DNA from: an uncultured Bacteroidales bacterium | GTDB taxonomy: Bacteria > Bacteroidota > Bacteroidia > Bacteroidales > Bacteroidaceae | Direction of reading: 5' to 3' | Assembly: GCA_902799655.1 (NCBI GenBank) | Contig: CADCBH010000010.1 | Coordinates: 29,572 to 93,571, forward strand | Length of the DNA stretch: 64,000 nucleotides | Shown here: piece by piece, positions 40,350-49,798 of the stretch | Layout: each line of letters starts with the position of its first letter | Position numbering within the stretch: position 1 is the stretch's first letter | Made by a program: the position numbers and the translations under genes | Notes under the pieces: generated by a model | What the model was told of the DNA's origin: nothing | The model's input: only the letters and a program-made list of their open reading frames with translations | The model's database searches: none

Positions 40350-42800
40350 ATGGTTAAGAATCTCTTCATCAAACTTTGTTGTGCTATTCTGATGACGACG
40401 GTGAGCATCAGGATGGTGGCTGGCGAAGAGGATCGCGTATTCATGTCGTATGACGCTTCCAATGGTTTGGCGGATAATAGCGTACAGATAGCCCGATGTA
40501 CGCGAACGGGTAGGGTGATGATCTCTACGATCGGTCATGTGAACTTCTACGACGGCTACTCCTTTAATCATATCGACCCTACGGCAAGTGATGTGAAGGC
40601 GCTGCCACAGTATCAGGGCGACTACCAGTTGTTTTTCGACAAATTCCACCATCTGTGGGGGAAAAACCGTGGTGGGATGGCTTGTGTTGACCTGCTGACG
40701 GAACGTTTCATCCGTGATGTGGACGGTGCGTTGAGGCTGATGGGCGAGGATACGCACATCGACGATTTCTATGGCGATGGCGAGTGTAACATGTGGTTCC
40801 GTCGTGGCAACCGCCTGTCTAGTGGTATCCTGCAGAAACAGTTCGACCTCCATGCCAAGGCAACGCTGCAGGATGTGGACCTCTATAACGACAGTCTGCT
40901 GCTGCTGTTCCATGCCGACGGCTCGGTAGCGGTCTATGACTATAAGAACCCGCGCTTTCTGTATCGTGATGAGGCCTTCAAGGACGAGGCCGACCGTAAA
41001 GGCTATGCAAAGTCTGCTATCCTCTGTCTGGTGGGCAGCCAGTATTTCCAGATACGCAACGGCAGCAACTCTGCGGTGCTCATGCGCTATGACATCCAGA
41101 AGCGCCAATGGACGCGTCTGCTGGAGACGCCTTTCCAGATGAACGACCTGTATCCTGTGGACCACCAGATATATATCGCCTCACAACGGGGCTACCTGAT
41201 TTATGATATCCAGCAGGAGAAGGCACAGCACTACGAGACATTGAAGCTCACCAAGGGACGTACGATGATACCTGATGTCAATACGCTGACCTTCGACCGC
41301 CAGGGTGGTCTCTGGCTGGGTACGGCCAAGCGCGGACTCCTTTACTGTAAGGCTTATCATAGTCCTTTCAAGGTCTATCCGGTCAATGCCCCTGAGGTGC
41401 AGAAGTATGTGCACCAGTTCGATGAACAGGAGAAAACGGCTCCACAGCTGCCTCACAAGGTCAACTGTGTGCTTACCGACAGTAGGGGATGGCAATGGAC
41501 GGGAACGTTCAATGGCCTGGATGTGAAATGTCCCGACGGACGTAAGCGTCATCTCACGCGTAAGGATGGACTGATTAATGAGGTGGTCCACGCCATGGTG
41601 GAGGATGACAACCACGACATCTGGGTGTCGGCCAGCTACGGTGTGATGCATGTCTATGTACGCGGAGACAGCATCTACCATATCGAGTCATATATCAATC
41701 AGGACAATATTCCCAATGAGTCGTTCATCAACCGACGGGCCATGAAACTCGAGGATGGCACCATCGTGATGCAGACACTAGACCATGTCTTGATGTTCAA
41801 TCCTGCTAGTTTTCAAGGTGAGCGTCTTGGCTCTATCGTACTGTATCCTAAGCTGATACGCTTGTTGGTTAACGGAAATAGCATAGAACCTGGAACCTTG
41901 CTCGACGGTAAGGTGATCCTGGAGCGCAGCATTACCCGAACACGTGAGTTTCATGTGAACTACAACCAGAATTCGCTGTCGCTGACCTTCTCGGGACTCA
42001 ACTACTTGCGACCCATCCAGACCTACTATCGTGTGCGGGTCAAGGGGGTGCCGGCATTCGATGACTGGCGCGTGCTGTCATTCGGTAAGTCCGGAGGACT
42101 GGTGGATCGCAACGGTATGCTCCGTCTCTCGCTGCTGGGTCTCGAACCGGGCAAGTATGTTGTGGAACTGCAGGCCTCATTGTGGGTGGATATATGGCCA
42201 CAGGAACCTTTCACGTGGATCATCCATGTTGACCAGCCTTGGTGGCGCAGCACGGGCATCTATGTGTTGCTCTTCCTACTTTTGTTGACTGCCGTACTGG
42301 TCAATCTGCGCCTGTTCCGTCGCAATACCCGACTGCGCATGAAGTGTCTGAACGAGGAGGAGGACATGCTACTCCGCCTGCGAAGCGTAGCTGATCGTCT
42401 GGAGGAATTGAGAACAGAGGTGCTGACACCACAGTCGAATATGCTCGATGCAGACAGTAATCCGGAGGCTGAGGCCTTCGAACAGGTGATGCTGGTATTG
42501 GTGCCTTATGTGCAGAATCACCGCTCAGAGCGCTTGACTTTCCGCCAGTTGGCCGCTGAGGTGGAGATGGACAAGAGTCAGCTCTTCGAACTGCTGGCCG
42601 TTCATATCGACCGCAATCCGCGACTGCTGATGGGTAAGCTGCGCCTGCAGGAGGCCGCCAGACTGTTGCGCACCACCGAGATGTCCATAGAGGATGTGGC
42701 TGAAGCGTGTGGCTTTGTATCACCCAACTACTTCGTCACGGCTTTCTATCGTCTGTATCGTGTGAATCCGTTGCATTACCGGAAGAGTAATGCCCTATAG
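40350..42800 (+). CDS. Membrane-tethered sensor-regulator: propeller, Y_Y_Y and AraC HTH, no kinase
   Basis: 816 residues. Signal/anchor at the N-terminus (FIKLCCAILMTTVSIRMVAG), then propeller repeats of the two-component regulator type (GLADNSVQIARCTRTGRVMIST, GGLWLGTAKRGL, NHDIWVSASYGVM), a Y_Y_Y-like Ig domain near 560-630, a membrane segment (about 632-652, IYVLLFLLLLTAVLVNL), a short coiled coil, and a C-terminal AraC-type helix-turn-helix (MSIEDVAEACGFVSPNYFVTAFYRLY). The usual HisKA, HATPase and receiver domains of hybrid systems are missing, so the periplasmic sensor is joined directly to the DNA-binding domain. Hybrid sensors control glycan or similar uptake loci; the target is unknown. 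Its 3' end overlaps the convergent fusion gene by 25 bases. Confidence 0.88.
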   Translation: MVKNLFIKLCCAILMTTVSIRMVAGEEDRVFMSYDASNGLADNSVQIARCTRTGRVMISTIGHVNFYDGYSFNHIDPTASDVKALPQYQGDYQLFFDKFHHLWGKNRGGMACVDLLTERFIRDVDGALRLMGEDTHIDDFYGDGECNMWFRRGNRLSSGILQKQFDLHAKATLQDVDLYNDSLLLLFHADGSVAVYDYKNPRFLYRDEAFKDEADRKGYAKSAILCLVGSQYFQIRNGSNSAVLMRYDIQKRQWTRLLETPFQMNDLYPVDHQIYIASQRGYLIYDIQQEKAQHYETLKLTKGRTMIPDVNTLTFDRQGGLWLGTAKRGLLYCKAYHSPFKVYPVNAPEVQKYVHQFDEQEKTAPQLPHKVNCVLTDSRGWQWTGTFNGLDVKCPDGRKRHLTRKDGLINEVVHAMVEDDNHDIWVSASYGVMHVYVRGDSIYHIESYINQDNIPNESFINRRAMKLEDGTIVMQTLDHVLMFNPASFQGERLGSIVLYPKLIRLLVNGNSIEPGTLLDGKVILERSITRTREFHVNYNQNSLSLTFSGLNYLRPIQTYYRVRVKGVPAFDDWRVLSFGKSGGLVDRNGMLRLSLLGLEPGKYVVELQASLWVDIWPQEPFTWIIHVDQPWWRSTGIYVLLFLLLLTAVLVNLRLFRRNTRLRMKCLNEEEDMLLRLRSVADRLEELRTEVLTPQSNMLDADSNPEAEAFEQVMLVLVPYVQNHRSERLTFRQLAAEVEMDKSQLFELLAVHIDRNPRLLMGKLRLQEAARLLRTTEMSIEDVAEACGFVSPNYFVTAFYRLYRVNPLHYRKSNAL

Positions 42801-45145
42801 CCTGTCAACTGCCAGGTGCGACCGCCAATAGGCTTGTAGTACACCAGTGCCTGATAGCGGTTCTCTGTTTGGTAAAAATTCCCCTCCGAGGATGGTATCT
42901 GACGGTCTGCCGTCAGAAAACGGTAGTTGTAATAGCCTTGTTTCTGGAGCAGTGCCGTATAATAGACCTTCCGCTCACCGTCATATTGTAGCTTGTATTT
43001 CTCTCGGTCTGCATCCGTTGCCCACTGGCCGTCCACATACAGCTCTCCCTGATAGGGGGCTTCTAAGACATAGTTCACCCACACATAGTCACAGGTGTAG
43101 TCTGACTCCGTACGGTCACTATTACGGATACAGAAGGCACCGTCGGCATCGACATCAGTCAGGTAGTTGCGCCGTGGACTGGCGGCAAAGGGATAGGCCT
43201 GATAGTAGTGACCGTCCCAGAGGATCTGGTCGAGACCCATAGTGGTATGACTGACATCCAGAACTTCGAACTTATGGTATTCATTGCCTCCGTCAAAGAG
43301 CAACAGTCGGTTGTGCTCCCAGATGAGTCCCTGGTCGCTGATGTGGTTGGGCTGCACATCCTGACGGACAGTCTCCTCACACCAGTTCTGCATCACCACG
43401 GTATGCAGCTGCTCCTCACGGTTGGTGATACGTAACCCGTTGTAGTTGAGAATCATCGAGAGCTGTTGCTGACGTTCGTTATGGCCGGCATCGGTATTGG
43501 TGGTCACCTCCAGACCGATGGTCATCAGGGGCTCTACCACATAGAACTCCACCTCTAACAGCTTCTCGTCGGCATCATCTTCGTCATAGACGGTCAACCG
43601 GTAGTTGCCGCTCATCTTCAGCTGACAGCGGTCATTGGGAAGGGTCAGCTGGTAGTGGGTATAGAGGATGGTGGTATTGATGGAGTTCTGATAGTCGTCA
43701 ATGGGATTGTCATTGAAGCCCTGCAGCCAGTCACTCTCGAAAATCTCTTCAGAAACAGTCCAGTCGGCCTCACAGTGGTCGATATGATAGGTCAGCCGGT
43801 GGTAGTTATGCGAGAATTCGTCGAAACCGATGACCAGTTGGTCACTACTGTTGAGCGTCATCACGGGACGGTTCTGCCAGTCACCATTGACCACACTGGT
43901 CAGCGTCTTCACACGGGGCGAATAGATTTTGTTGCCGGCCCATGATGTGGTGGCGACCACCAGAAGCAGCATCACCAGGTATTTCCTGACATTCTGCTGG
44001 GTCTTGAGGAAGTAGAGCAGTACACCACCCAGATGCACCGCAGAGACGGTCCAGAAGGCGGCAGCATAGCCTGCCAGCTCAGCAATGATACCACCCAACA
44101 GAATACCTAAGCCCATACCGACATCCCACGAGATGAGGATGGTGGAGTTGGCGGTGCCTCGCTCGTTATGATGGGCAATCGAGATCATTAGGTTCTGAAA
44201 GGCGGGCCACATATGACCATTGCCCAGTCCGATGAGGATGGCTGAACCGTAGTAGCCTACCATATTGGGCATGGCGACAAAGAGGGTATAGCCTACCATC
44301 GAGATCAGTATGCCTCCTGCAGCATTTTGTGTCAGCTTGCCCTGCCGCAGCGCTTTTCCGCCTTGCAGACGCGACAGGATGAGACCGATGCTGCACAACA
44401 TAAACCACGTACCGGTACCGCCTGTGATGCCCATCACTTGCTTGCCGTAGATGGCGAGGTAGTTGCTCAATACACCAAAACAGAAACCGAAGAATACCAT
44501 ATTGGTGCCTAATAGCCAACCGCGAAGCAGGAAGAAACGGTCGAGGCTGAGCTTGGCGACCTTGGTGGGACGGGGGACCGACGGCTTATGGAGGGTGATG
44601 GTGGCATCGACGGCCAGGCCGAAGGTGGCGATGGCCAGAGCCAACCAGAACAGCACCTCGAAATTGTGGGTCTGGGAATATACGAGCACGGCAAAGGATG
44701 GCGAGATGGCCATGGCGAGGTTGTTGCTCAACCCGTAGTAACCGATGCCTTCATTGCGTCGTGACGAGGGCAGCACGTCAATGGCTACCGTTGAGTTGGC
44801 CACTGTCAACATACCGAAAGGACCGCCATGCAGGGTTCTCACAATGGTGAATACCAACAGTGTCGAGGCTGCCAGATAACCGGCAAAGAAGATGGCAAAG
44901 GCAGTAAAGGCCACAAGCAACACGGTCTTTCTGGGAAAGGAGTCGACCAGAAAACCGCTGAAGGGCCTGAACAACAGGGCGGTGACGGTATAGCCCGAGA
45001 GCACCAGACCGATGATGTCCTTGGTGGCTCCGAAAGTCTCATGGAGATAGAGCGGCAGCAGGGGTGTCAACAGGTAGAAGGCGAAGAACAGCGAGAAATT
45101 GGCTGTCATCACCTTGATATAGTTGAGGTTCCAGAGACGCTCCAT
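42776..45145 (-). CDS. MFS transporter fused to a DUF5103 (type IX secretion plug-like) domain
   Basis: 789 residues. Residues 1 to about 385 form a 12-segment major facilitator (LSGYTVTALLFRPFSGFLVD motif A region; ILISWDVGMGLGILLGGII). Directly after LLYFLKTQQNV the sequence RKYLVMLLLVVATTSWAG is a typical signal peptide, then NKIYSPRVKTLTSVV... to the end is DUF5103, an exported domain found in the plug protein of type IX secretion. The former signal peptide becomes a thirteenth membrane segment that would put DUF5103 in the periplasm. Separate translation of DUF5103 from an internal GTG/ATG in the signal region is possible. It begins four bases after hisC. Confidence 0.85.
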   Translation of the reverse strand: MERLWNLNYIKVMTANFSLFFAFYLLTPLLPLYLHETFGATKDIIGLVLSGYTVTALLFRPFSGFLVDSFPRKTVLLVAFTAFAIFFAGYLAASTLLVFTIVRTLHGGPFGMLTVANSTVAIDVLPSSRRNEGIGYYGLSNNLAMAISPSFAVLVYSQTHNFEVLFWLALAIATFGLAVDATITLHKPSVPRPTKVAKLSLDRFFLLRGWLLGTNMVFFGFCFGVLSNYLAIYGKQVMGITGGTGTWFMLCSIGLILSRLQGGKALRQGKLTQNAAGGILISMVGYTLFVAMPNMVGYYGSAILIGLGNGHMWPAFQNLMISIAHHNERGTANSTILISWDVGMGLGILLGGIIAELAGYAAAFWTVSAVHLGGVLLYFLKTQQNVRKYLVMLLLVVATTSWAGNKIYSPRVKTLTSVVNGDWQNRPVMTLNSSDQLVIGFDEFSHNYHRLTYHIDHCEADWTVSEEIFESDWLQGFNDNPIDDYQNSINTTILYTHYQLTLPNDRCQLKMSGNYRLTVYDEDDADEKLLEVEFYVVEPLMTIGLEVTTNTDAGHNERQQQLSMILNYNGLRITNREEQLHTVVMQNWCEETVRQDVQPNHISDQGLIWEHNRLLLFDGGNEYHKFEVLDVSHTTMGLDQILWDGHYYQAYPFAASPRRNYLTDVDADGAFCIRNSDRTESDYTCDYVWVNYVLEAPYQGELYVDGQWATDADREKYKLQYDGERKVYYTALLQKQGYYNYRFLTADRQIPSSEGNFYQTENRYQALVYYKPIGGRTWQLTGYRALLFR

Positions 45146-45148
45146 GCC

Positions 45149-46183
45149 TTAGAATTGGCGCAGGGCACTGAGCAACTCGTTGTTCTCCGAGCGGGTGCCG
45201 ATGGTGATACGCAGACAGTTTTGACAGAGCTGTACCCGTGAGCGGTTGCGCACAATGATGCCGCAGTCCACCAGGTAGTCGTATATGCGGTTGGCATCGG
45301 TCATGCGTGCCAGGAAGAAATTGGCATCGGTGGGGAAGATCTGCTCACAGATGGGCAGCTGATTGAACGACTGCATCAGTCGGGTGCGCTCCTGCAACAG
45401 AATCTTGACGGTCTTGTCAACCTCAAAGGGGTCTTTGAGCATCTCCATGGCTTGCTGTTGGGTCAGCAAGTTGACATTATAAGGATACTTCACCTTGTTG
45501 TAGATGGCGATGATCTCTTTCGAGGCAAAGGCCATACCCAGACGGATGGCTGCTGAACCCCATGCCTTCGACATCGTCTGCAGGATGATGAGGTTGGGGT
45601 GTGCGGGCAACTCCTTGCGCAGCGACAGCTGACGGGCGAAGTCGATATAGGCTTCATCCACAACGACGATACCCTCGAAACCCTCGATGACCTTCATAAT
45701 CTCATCACGGTCGAGGGAGTTGCCTGTGGGATTGTTGGGTGAACAGATCCAGATAATCTTGGTATGCTCGTCACAGGCTGCCAGGAGGTCGGCGGCCTTA
45801 AACTGGAAATGGTCATCGAGCAGAACGGTGCGGTACTCTACATCATTGATGTCGGCACATACCTGATACATGCCGTAGGTAGGGGCGATGGCCACCACAT
45901 TGTCACGGCCCGGCTCACAGAAGATGCGATAGGGCAGGTCGATGGCTTCATCACTGCCGTTGCCGAGAAAGATGTTGGCAACAGGTACGCCCTTCACCTT
46001 CTCCAACATGGCTTTCAACTCACGTTGCAGGGGGTCTGGATAGCGGTTATACGGTGCATTATACGGATTCTCGTTGGCATCGATAAACACGTGTGCCTCT
46101 TTACCCGAGTATTCATCACGGGCAGAGGAGTAGGGGGCCAACTCCCATATATTCTTTCTGACTAACTGTTCAAGTGGTTTCAT
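45149..46183 (-). CDS. hisC: Histidinol-phosphate aminotransferase
   Basis: 344 residues from ATG 46183 ([20 protein letters not shown]); a GTG three codons upstream is an alternative. PLP-fold motifs: [49 protein letters not shown], and the lysine region [14 protein letters not shown]. It makes histidinol phosphate in histidine synthesis. Its start lies inside an ATGTAAG-type repeat tract that separates it from hisD. Confidence 0.95.
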   Translation of the reverse strand: MKPLEQLVRKNIWELAPYSSARDEYSGKEAHVFIDANENPYNAPYNRYPDPLQRELKAMLEKVKGVPVANIFLGNGSDEAIDLPYRIFCEPGRDNVVAIAPTYGMYQVCADINDVEYRTVLLDDHFQFKAADLLAACDEHTKIIWICSPNNPTGNSLDRDEIMKVIEGFEGIVVVDEAYIDFARQLSLRKELPAHPNLIILQTMSKAWGSAAIRLGMAFASKEIIAIYNKVKYPYNVNLLTQQQAMEMLKDPFEVDKTVKILLQERTRLMQSFNQLPICEQIFPTDANFFLARMTDANRIYDYLVDCGIIVRNRSRVQLCQNCLRITIGTRSENNELLSALRQF

Positions 46184-46272
46184 ACATCTCACATCTTACA
46201 TCATACATCTTACATCTTACATCATCCATCTTACATCATCCATCTTACATCATACATCTTACATCACACATC
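46184..46272. repeat. Degenerate short tandem repeat between hisD and hisC
   Basis: About ten units of TTACATC, ATACATC and ATCCATC type. The tract supplies the last codons of hisD (ending LRCVM) and abuts the hisC start. Similar ACATCTTACATC words occur at 546-572 near the smalltalk gene. Confidence 0.85.
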
Positions 46273-47542
46273 GTAATCTTACGGTCATCGCATTCTTATG
46301 GGCATCCAACTGTTCCGCCTCAGCCATCAGCTCCACGGCAGCACCAATCTGACGGATACCTTCCTCGTCAAGATGCTGGAAGGTGATCTTGCGACAGTAA
46401 CTGTCCAGGTTGACACCATTATAGGCGGTGGCATAACCGTGGGTAGGCAATGTGTGGTTGGTACCACTGGCATAGTCACCGGCACTCTCACAGGCGTAGG
46501 GACCTAAGAAGACACTGCCGGCATTGACCACCTGCTCAGCCAGCGCCTCATAGTTGGCGGTCTGGATAATCAGATGTTCGGGGGCATAACAATTGCTTAG
46601 GGCCATCATCTCGTCATAGTCGTGAACGAGCACGTAACAGCTGTTCTCCAGCGACTTGGCGGCAATGTCCTGACGGGGCAACAGGGCCAACTGGCGCTGT
46701 ACCTCTTCTTGTACTTCGTGGAGCTTGGCATCAGAGGTGGTGATAAACAACACCTGCGAATCAATACCATGCTCAGCCTGTGACAGCAGGTCTGCAGCAA
46801 CAAAGTTAGCATGGGCGGTATCATCAGCTAGCACACAGACCTCACTGGGTCCTGCGGGCATGTCAATGGCTACCTCGTCGAGGCTGACCTGTTGCTTGGC
46901 GGCCATCACATATTGGTTGCCGGGACCGAAAATCTTATAGACCTTGGGAACACTCTCCGTACCGTAGGCCATAGCACCAATGGCTTGGACACCGCCGGCC
47001 TTGAAAATCTTGCTGACACCAGCTACACGGGCGGCAACAAGGATGGCGGGGTTCACCTTACCTTCACGGTTGGGAGGGGTGCACAGCACAATCTCCTGGC
47101 AACCGGCAATCTTGGCAGGGGTGGCCAACATCAGTACCGTAGAGAAGAGTGGGGCAGTACCTCCGGGAATGTAGAGGCCTACCTTCTCAATGGCGACACT
47201 TTTCTGCCAGCAGGTGACACCGGGACGGGTCTTTACCTTCTGACCTTCAAACTTCTGGGCAGCATGGAAGGTATGGATGTTCTCATGGGCGAGCACAATG
47301 GCATCGCGCAAGGCCTTGCTGACCAGTCTTTCTGCCTCGTCCATCTCTTCTGCGGTCACGGCAAGACTGTCGAGCTTGGCATGGTCAAACTGCAACTCGT
47401 AGTCTTTGACGGCAGCATCACCTCGCTGGCGGACATCAGCCAACACGCGACCTACCGTCTCATTCAACTTTGTGAGGTCCAGACGTGGGCGCTCCACAAT
47501 CTCTCCCCACTGCTCCCTCTCAGGATATGTATATATCTTCAT
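46259..47542 (-). CDS. hisD: Histidinol dehydrogenase
   Basis: 427 residues. Family motifs: VGLYIPGGTAPLFSTVLM, the NAD/zinc-site GPGNQYVMAAKQQV, PAGPSEVCVLAD, ADLLSQAEHG (catalytic Glu-His region) and NHTLPTHGYA. It oxidises histidinol to histidine in two NAD-dependent steps. It lies six bases after hisG; its final residues come from a repeat tract rather than from conserved sequence. Confidence 0.96.
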   Translation of the reverse strand: MKIYTYPEREQWGEIVERPRLDLTKLNETVGRVLADVRQRGDAAVKDYELQFDHAKLDSLAVTAEEMDEAERLVSKALRDAIVLAHENIHTFHAAQKFEGQKVKTRPGVTCWQKSVAIEKVGLYIPGGTAPLFSTVLMLATPAKIAGCQEIVLCTPPNREGKVNPAILVAARVAGVSKIFKAGGVQAIGAMAYGTESVPKVYKIFGPGNQYVMAAKQQVSLDEVAIDMPAGPSEVCVLADDTAHANFVAADLLSQAEHGIDSQVLFITTSDAKLHEVQEEVQRQLALLPRQDIAAKSLENSCYVLVHDYDEMMALSNCYAPEHLIIQTANYEALAEQVVNAGSVFLGPYACESAGDYASGTNHTLPTHGYATAYNGVNLDSYCRKITFQHLDEEGIRQIGAAVELMAEAEQLDAHKNAMTVRLRCVM

Positions 47543-47548
47543 GTCGAT

Positions 47549-48400
47549 TTAAAGTATCATCTTCTCAATAGGCGTCACGAGAATACCCTGAGCACCCATC
47601 TCTTTCAACTTACCGATAATCTCCCAGAAACGCTTCTGGTCCAGTACGGTATGTACCGAGCACCAGTCTTCATCAGCCAAGGGGATGATGGTGGGACTCT
47701 TCAGACCCGGCAATACATTGATGATCTCTTCCAAATGGGCCTTGGGGGCATTCATCCGTACATATTTCTTGTCTTCAGCATCCTTGACGGCCTTGAAACG
47801 GAACAACATCTCATCAAGGGTAGCTCGCTTCTCGTCCGAAAGGTTCTTGTTACCGATGAGCAGCGCCTCACTCTGCATCACCACCTCGACTTCGCGGAGG
47901 TTGTTGCTGACGAGGGTAGAACCGCTCGACACAATATCGAAGATACCGTCAGCAAGACCGATACCCGGACTGATCTCCACAGAACCGGTGATGACGTGAA
48001 TCTCTGCATCGATATGATGCTCGTCAAGGAATTTCTTCAGAATATGGGGATAACTGGTGGCAATCTTCTTGCCTTGAAACCATTCTACACCTTTATAGTC
48101 AATGTCCTTGGGGATGGCCAGTGACAGACGGCATTTTGAGAATCCCAGACGGGAGATGATGTCGGCATCCTCACCACGCTCTATAAACTCGTTCTCACCA
48201 ACGACACCGATATCAGCCACACCGGAGGCTACCGACTGGGGAATGTCGTCATCACGGAGATAGAGAACTTCCAAAGGGAAATTGCTCGACTGTACGAGCA
48301 GGGTGCGTCGTCCTGAACTGATCTTGATATCTGCTTCTGACAGCAGGTTCATAGTGTCGTCAAAAAGGCGACCTTTCGATTGTACTGCAATTCTTAACAT
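47549..48400 (-). CDS. hisG: ATP phosphoribosyltransferase, long form
   Basis: 283 residues from ATG 48400 (MLRIAVQSKGRLFDD); longer upstream frames are not conserved. Contains ADIGVVGENEF and the PRPP-binding region DIVSSGSTLVSNNL, and a C-terminal ACT-like regulatory domain (PTIIPLADEDWCSVHTVL), so it is the long, histidine-inhibited HisG that needs no HisZ. It is the first gene of hisG-hisD-hisC and has a TAATTTTG promoter 25 bases upstream. Confidence 0.95.
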   Translation of the reverse strand: MLRIAVQSKGRLFDDTMNLLSEADIKISSGRRTLLVQSSNFPLEVLYLRDDDIPQSVASGVADIGVVGENEFIERGEDADIISRLGFSKCRLSLAIPKDIDYKGVEWFQGKKIATSYPHILKKFLDEHHIDAEIHVITGSVEISPGIGLADGIFDIVSSGSTLVSNNLREVEVVMQSEALLIGNKNLSDEKRATLDEMLFRFKAVKDAEDKKYVRMNAPKAHLEEIINVLPGLKSPTIIPLADEDWCSVHTVLDQKRFWEIIGKLKEMGAQGILVTPIEKMIL

Positions 48401-48423
48401 ACGTATGATTAATAAATTTCCCG

Positions 48424-48471
48424 CAAAATTAAGCATTTTCGGTGATATTTGCAAGAAAATGATTAATTTTG
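48424..48471. promoter_or_regulatory. Divergent promoter pair for the his operon and the transglycosylase
   Basis: TAATTTTG on the minus strand (48431-48424) faces hisG; an identical TAATTTTG on the plus strand (48464-48471) faces the transglycosylase gene. Confidence 0.65.
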
Positions 48472-48490
48472 CAGCCAAAATGACAAGAAA

Positions 48491-49780
48491 TTGACGCGTA
48501 TCAGTATATATATACAGCTTTTAGGCCTTTTACTGTTACTCACAGCCTGTGGCCCTAAAAAGCAGGAAGCCGTGGTCACACCGTGGGGTGAGATCATGGA
48601 CAGTATACCGCCTACGGATGACTTCGACCTGGAGGAAATCCAGAGCAATGGTGAACTGATAGCCCTCACCATGACGGGCCCTGAGACCTATTATGACTAT
48701 CGTGGCAAACATCTTGGTGCACAGTACCTGTTGGCCCAGCGCTTTGCCGACAAACTGGGTGTCAGTCTCCGCATGGAGGTCTGCCGCGATACCGCCGAGA
48801 TGCGCCAGCGCCTGGAAAATGGCGAGGCCGACATCGCTATCCTCCCTCCGTCCTCCTCGAATTACGCCCACCAGGATTCCCCGTCCCCCTCCCCTGCGGA
48901 AAAAATGCGCCTGCGGGGTTTCCCCGCTGGTTCCCCCTCCTCTGCGGAAAAAATGCGCCTGCGGGGTTTCCCCGCTGGTTCCCCCTCCTCGTACCTCGAA
49001 AATTGGCTCGTCGGTCCCGACAAAGAAAACTTACGCATCGAACTGAAGAAATGGTATCGCCCTTCGATGCTGGCCGAGGTGAAGAAACAGGAGGAATACC
49101 TGCTCTCCTCGCGCAGCGTCAAGCGCCGCGTGTTCTCACCGATGCTCAACAGTGCCAGTGGCATCATCTCACACTATGATGCTTATTTCCAGCGCTATGC
49201 CTCACAGATCCGGTGGGACTGGCGACTGCTGGCTGCCCAGTGTTACCAGGAATCTACCTTCGACCCGCAGGCTCGCTCATGGGCGGGTGCCTGTGGACTG
49301 ATGCAAATCATGCCTTCCACGGCTGACCATCTCGGATTGTCACGGACTCAGATCTACGACCCTGAGAAGAATATTGCGGCGGCAGTGAAATATATCGCTG
49401 AACTGGAACAGTCGTTCTCCGATATCCGGGAACGCTCGGAACGTACCAAGTTTGTACTGGCGGCCTACAATGGTGGCGGCTTCCATATCCGTGATGCAAT
49501 GGCTCTGGCCCGTAAACATGGGCGCAACGCTACCCTGTGGCGCGACGTGGAACCGTATGTGCTGGGTCTCTCTCGGGCGGAATACTATAACGATCCGGTG
49601 GTGCGCAACGGCTATATGCGTGGTTCTGAGACGGTTGACTATGTGCGCCGCATCCATGAACGGTGGAACGGCTATAGGGGCGTGAAGACGGTCCACATGG
49701 TGGCAGGACCGACGGGAATACCGCAAAAAGCGAAGCGGGAACGTAAAAAGAAGTATCAGATAGTGGATAATTCACAATAA
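48491..49780 (+). CDS. MltF-like membrane-bound lytic transglycosylase, lipoprotein
   Basis: 429 residues. TTG start (no ATG in frame), just after a four-codon frame ATG ACA AGA AAT TGA whose stop overlaps the TTG. The lipobox LLLLLTAC gives a lipid-anchored protein. Residues about 50-180 are a solute-binding-like domain as in MltF; from about 245 an SLT domain has the catalytic Glu in QCYQESTFDPQARS, AGACGLMQIMPSTA, and LAAYNGGGFHI. It cleaves peptidoglycan glycan strands. The binding domain is interrupted near residues 127-165 by a 16-residue tandem duplication (AEKMRLRGFPAGSPSS twice) encoded by a palindromic DNA element. Confidence 0.9.
   Translation: MTRISIYIQLLGLLLLLTACGPKKQEAVVTPWGEIMDSIPPTDDFDLEEIQSNGELIALTMTGPETYYDYRGKHLGAQYLLAQRFADKLGVSLRMEVCRDTAEMRQRLENGEADIAILPPSSSNYAHQDSPSPSPAEKMRLRGFPAGSPSSAEKMRLRGFPAGSPSSYLENWLVGPDKENLRIELKKWYRPSMLAEVKKQEEYLLSSRSVKRRVFSPMLNSASGIISHYDAYFQRYASQIRWDWRLLAAQCYQESTFDPQARSWAGACGLMQIMPSTADHLGLSRTQIYDPEKNIAAAVKYIAELEQSFSDIRERSERTKFVLAAYNGGGFHIRDAMALARKHGRNATLWRDVEPYVLGLSRAEYYNDPVVRNGYMRGSETVDYVRRIHERWNGYRGVKTVHMVAGPTGIPQKAKRERKKKYQIVDNSQ
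48880..48990 (+). repeat. Palindromic coding element, copies 1 and 2 (in the transglycosylase gene)
   Basis: Two tandem 48-base units, each containing TGCGCCTGCGGGGTTT and CCCCGCTGGTTCCCC, a GC palindrome (GCGGGG/CCCCGC). Read here in the frame K-M-R-L-R-G-F-P-A-G. Confidence 0.85.
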
Positions 49781-49785
49781 TTTCG

Positions 49786-49793
49786 TACCTTTG
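49786..49793 (+). promoter_or_regulatory. -7 box of the DMP19-like gene, 5 bases before ATG
   Basis: TACCTTTG, then GCCGA(C), then ATGATG: a second near-leaderless arrangement like rsmA. Confidence 0.55.
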
Positions 49794-49798
49794 CCGAC

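Noticed and set aside
46184-46272. CRISPR array between hisD and hisC
   Set aside because: Units are 7-14 bases, degenerate and without spacers; it is a simple tandem repeat.
46892-48124. 410-codon plus-strand frame across hisD and hisG
   Set aside because: Runs antisense through two conserved genes and their junction; codon pattern mirrors them.
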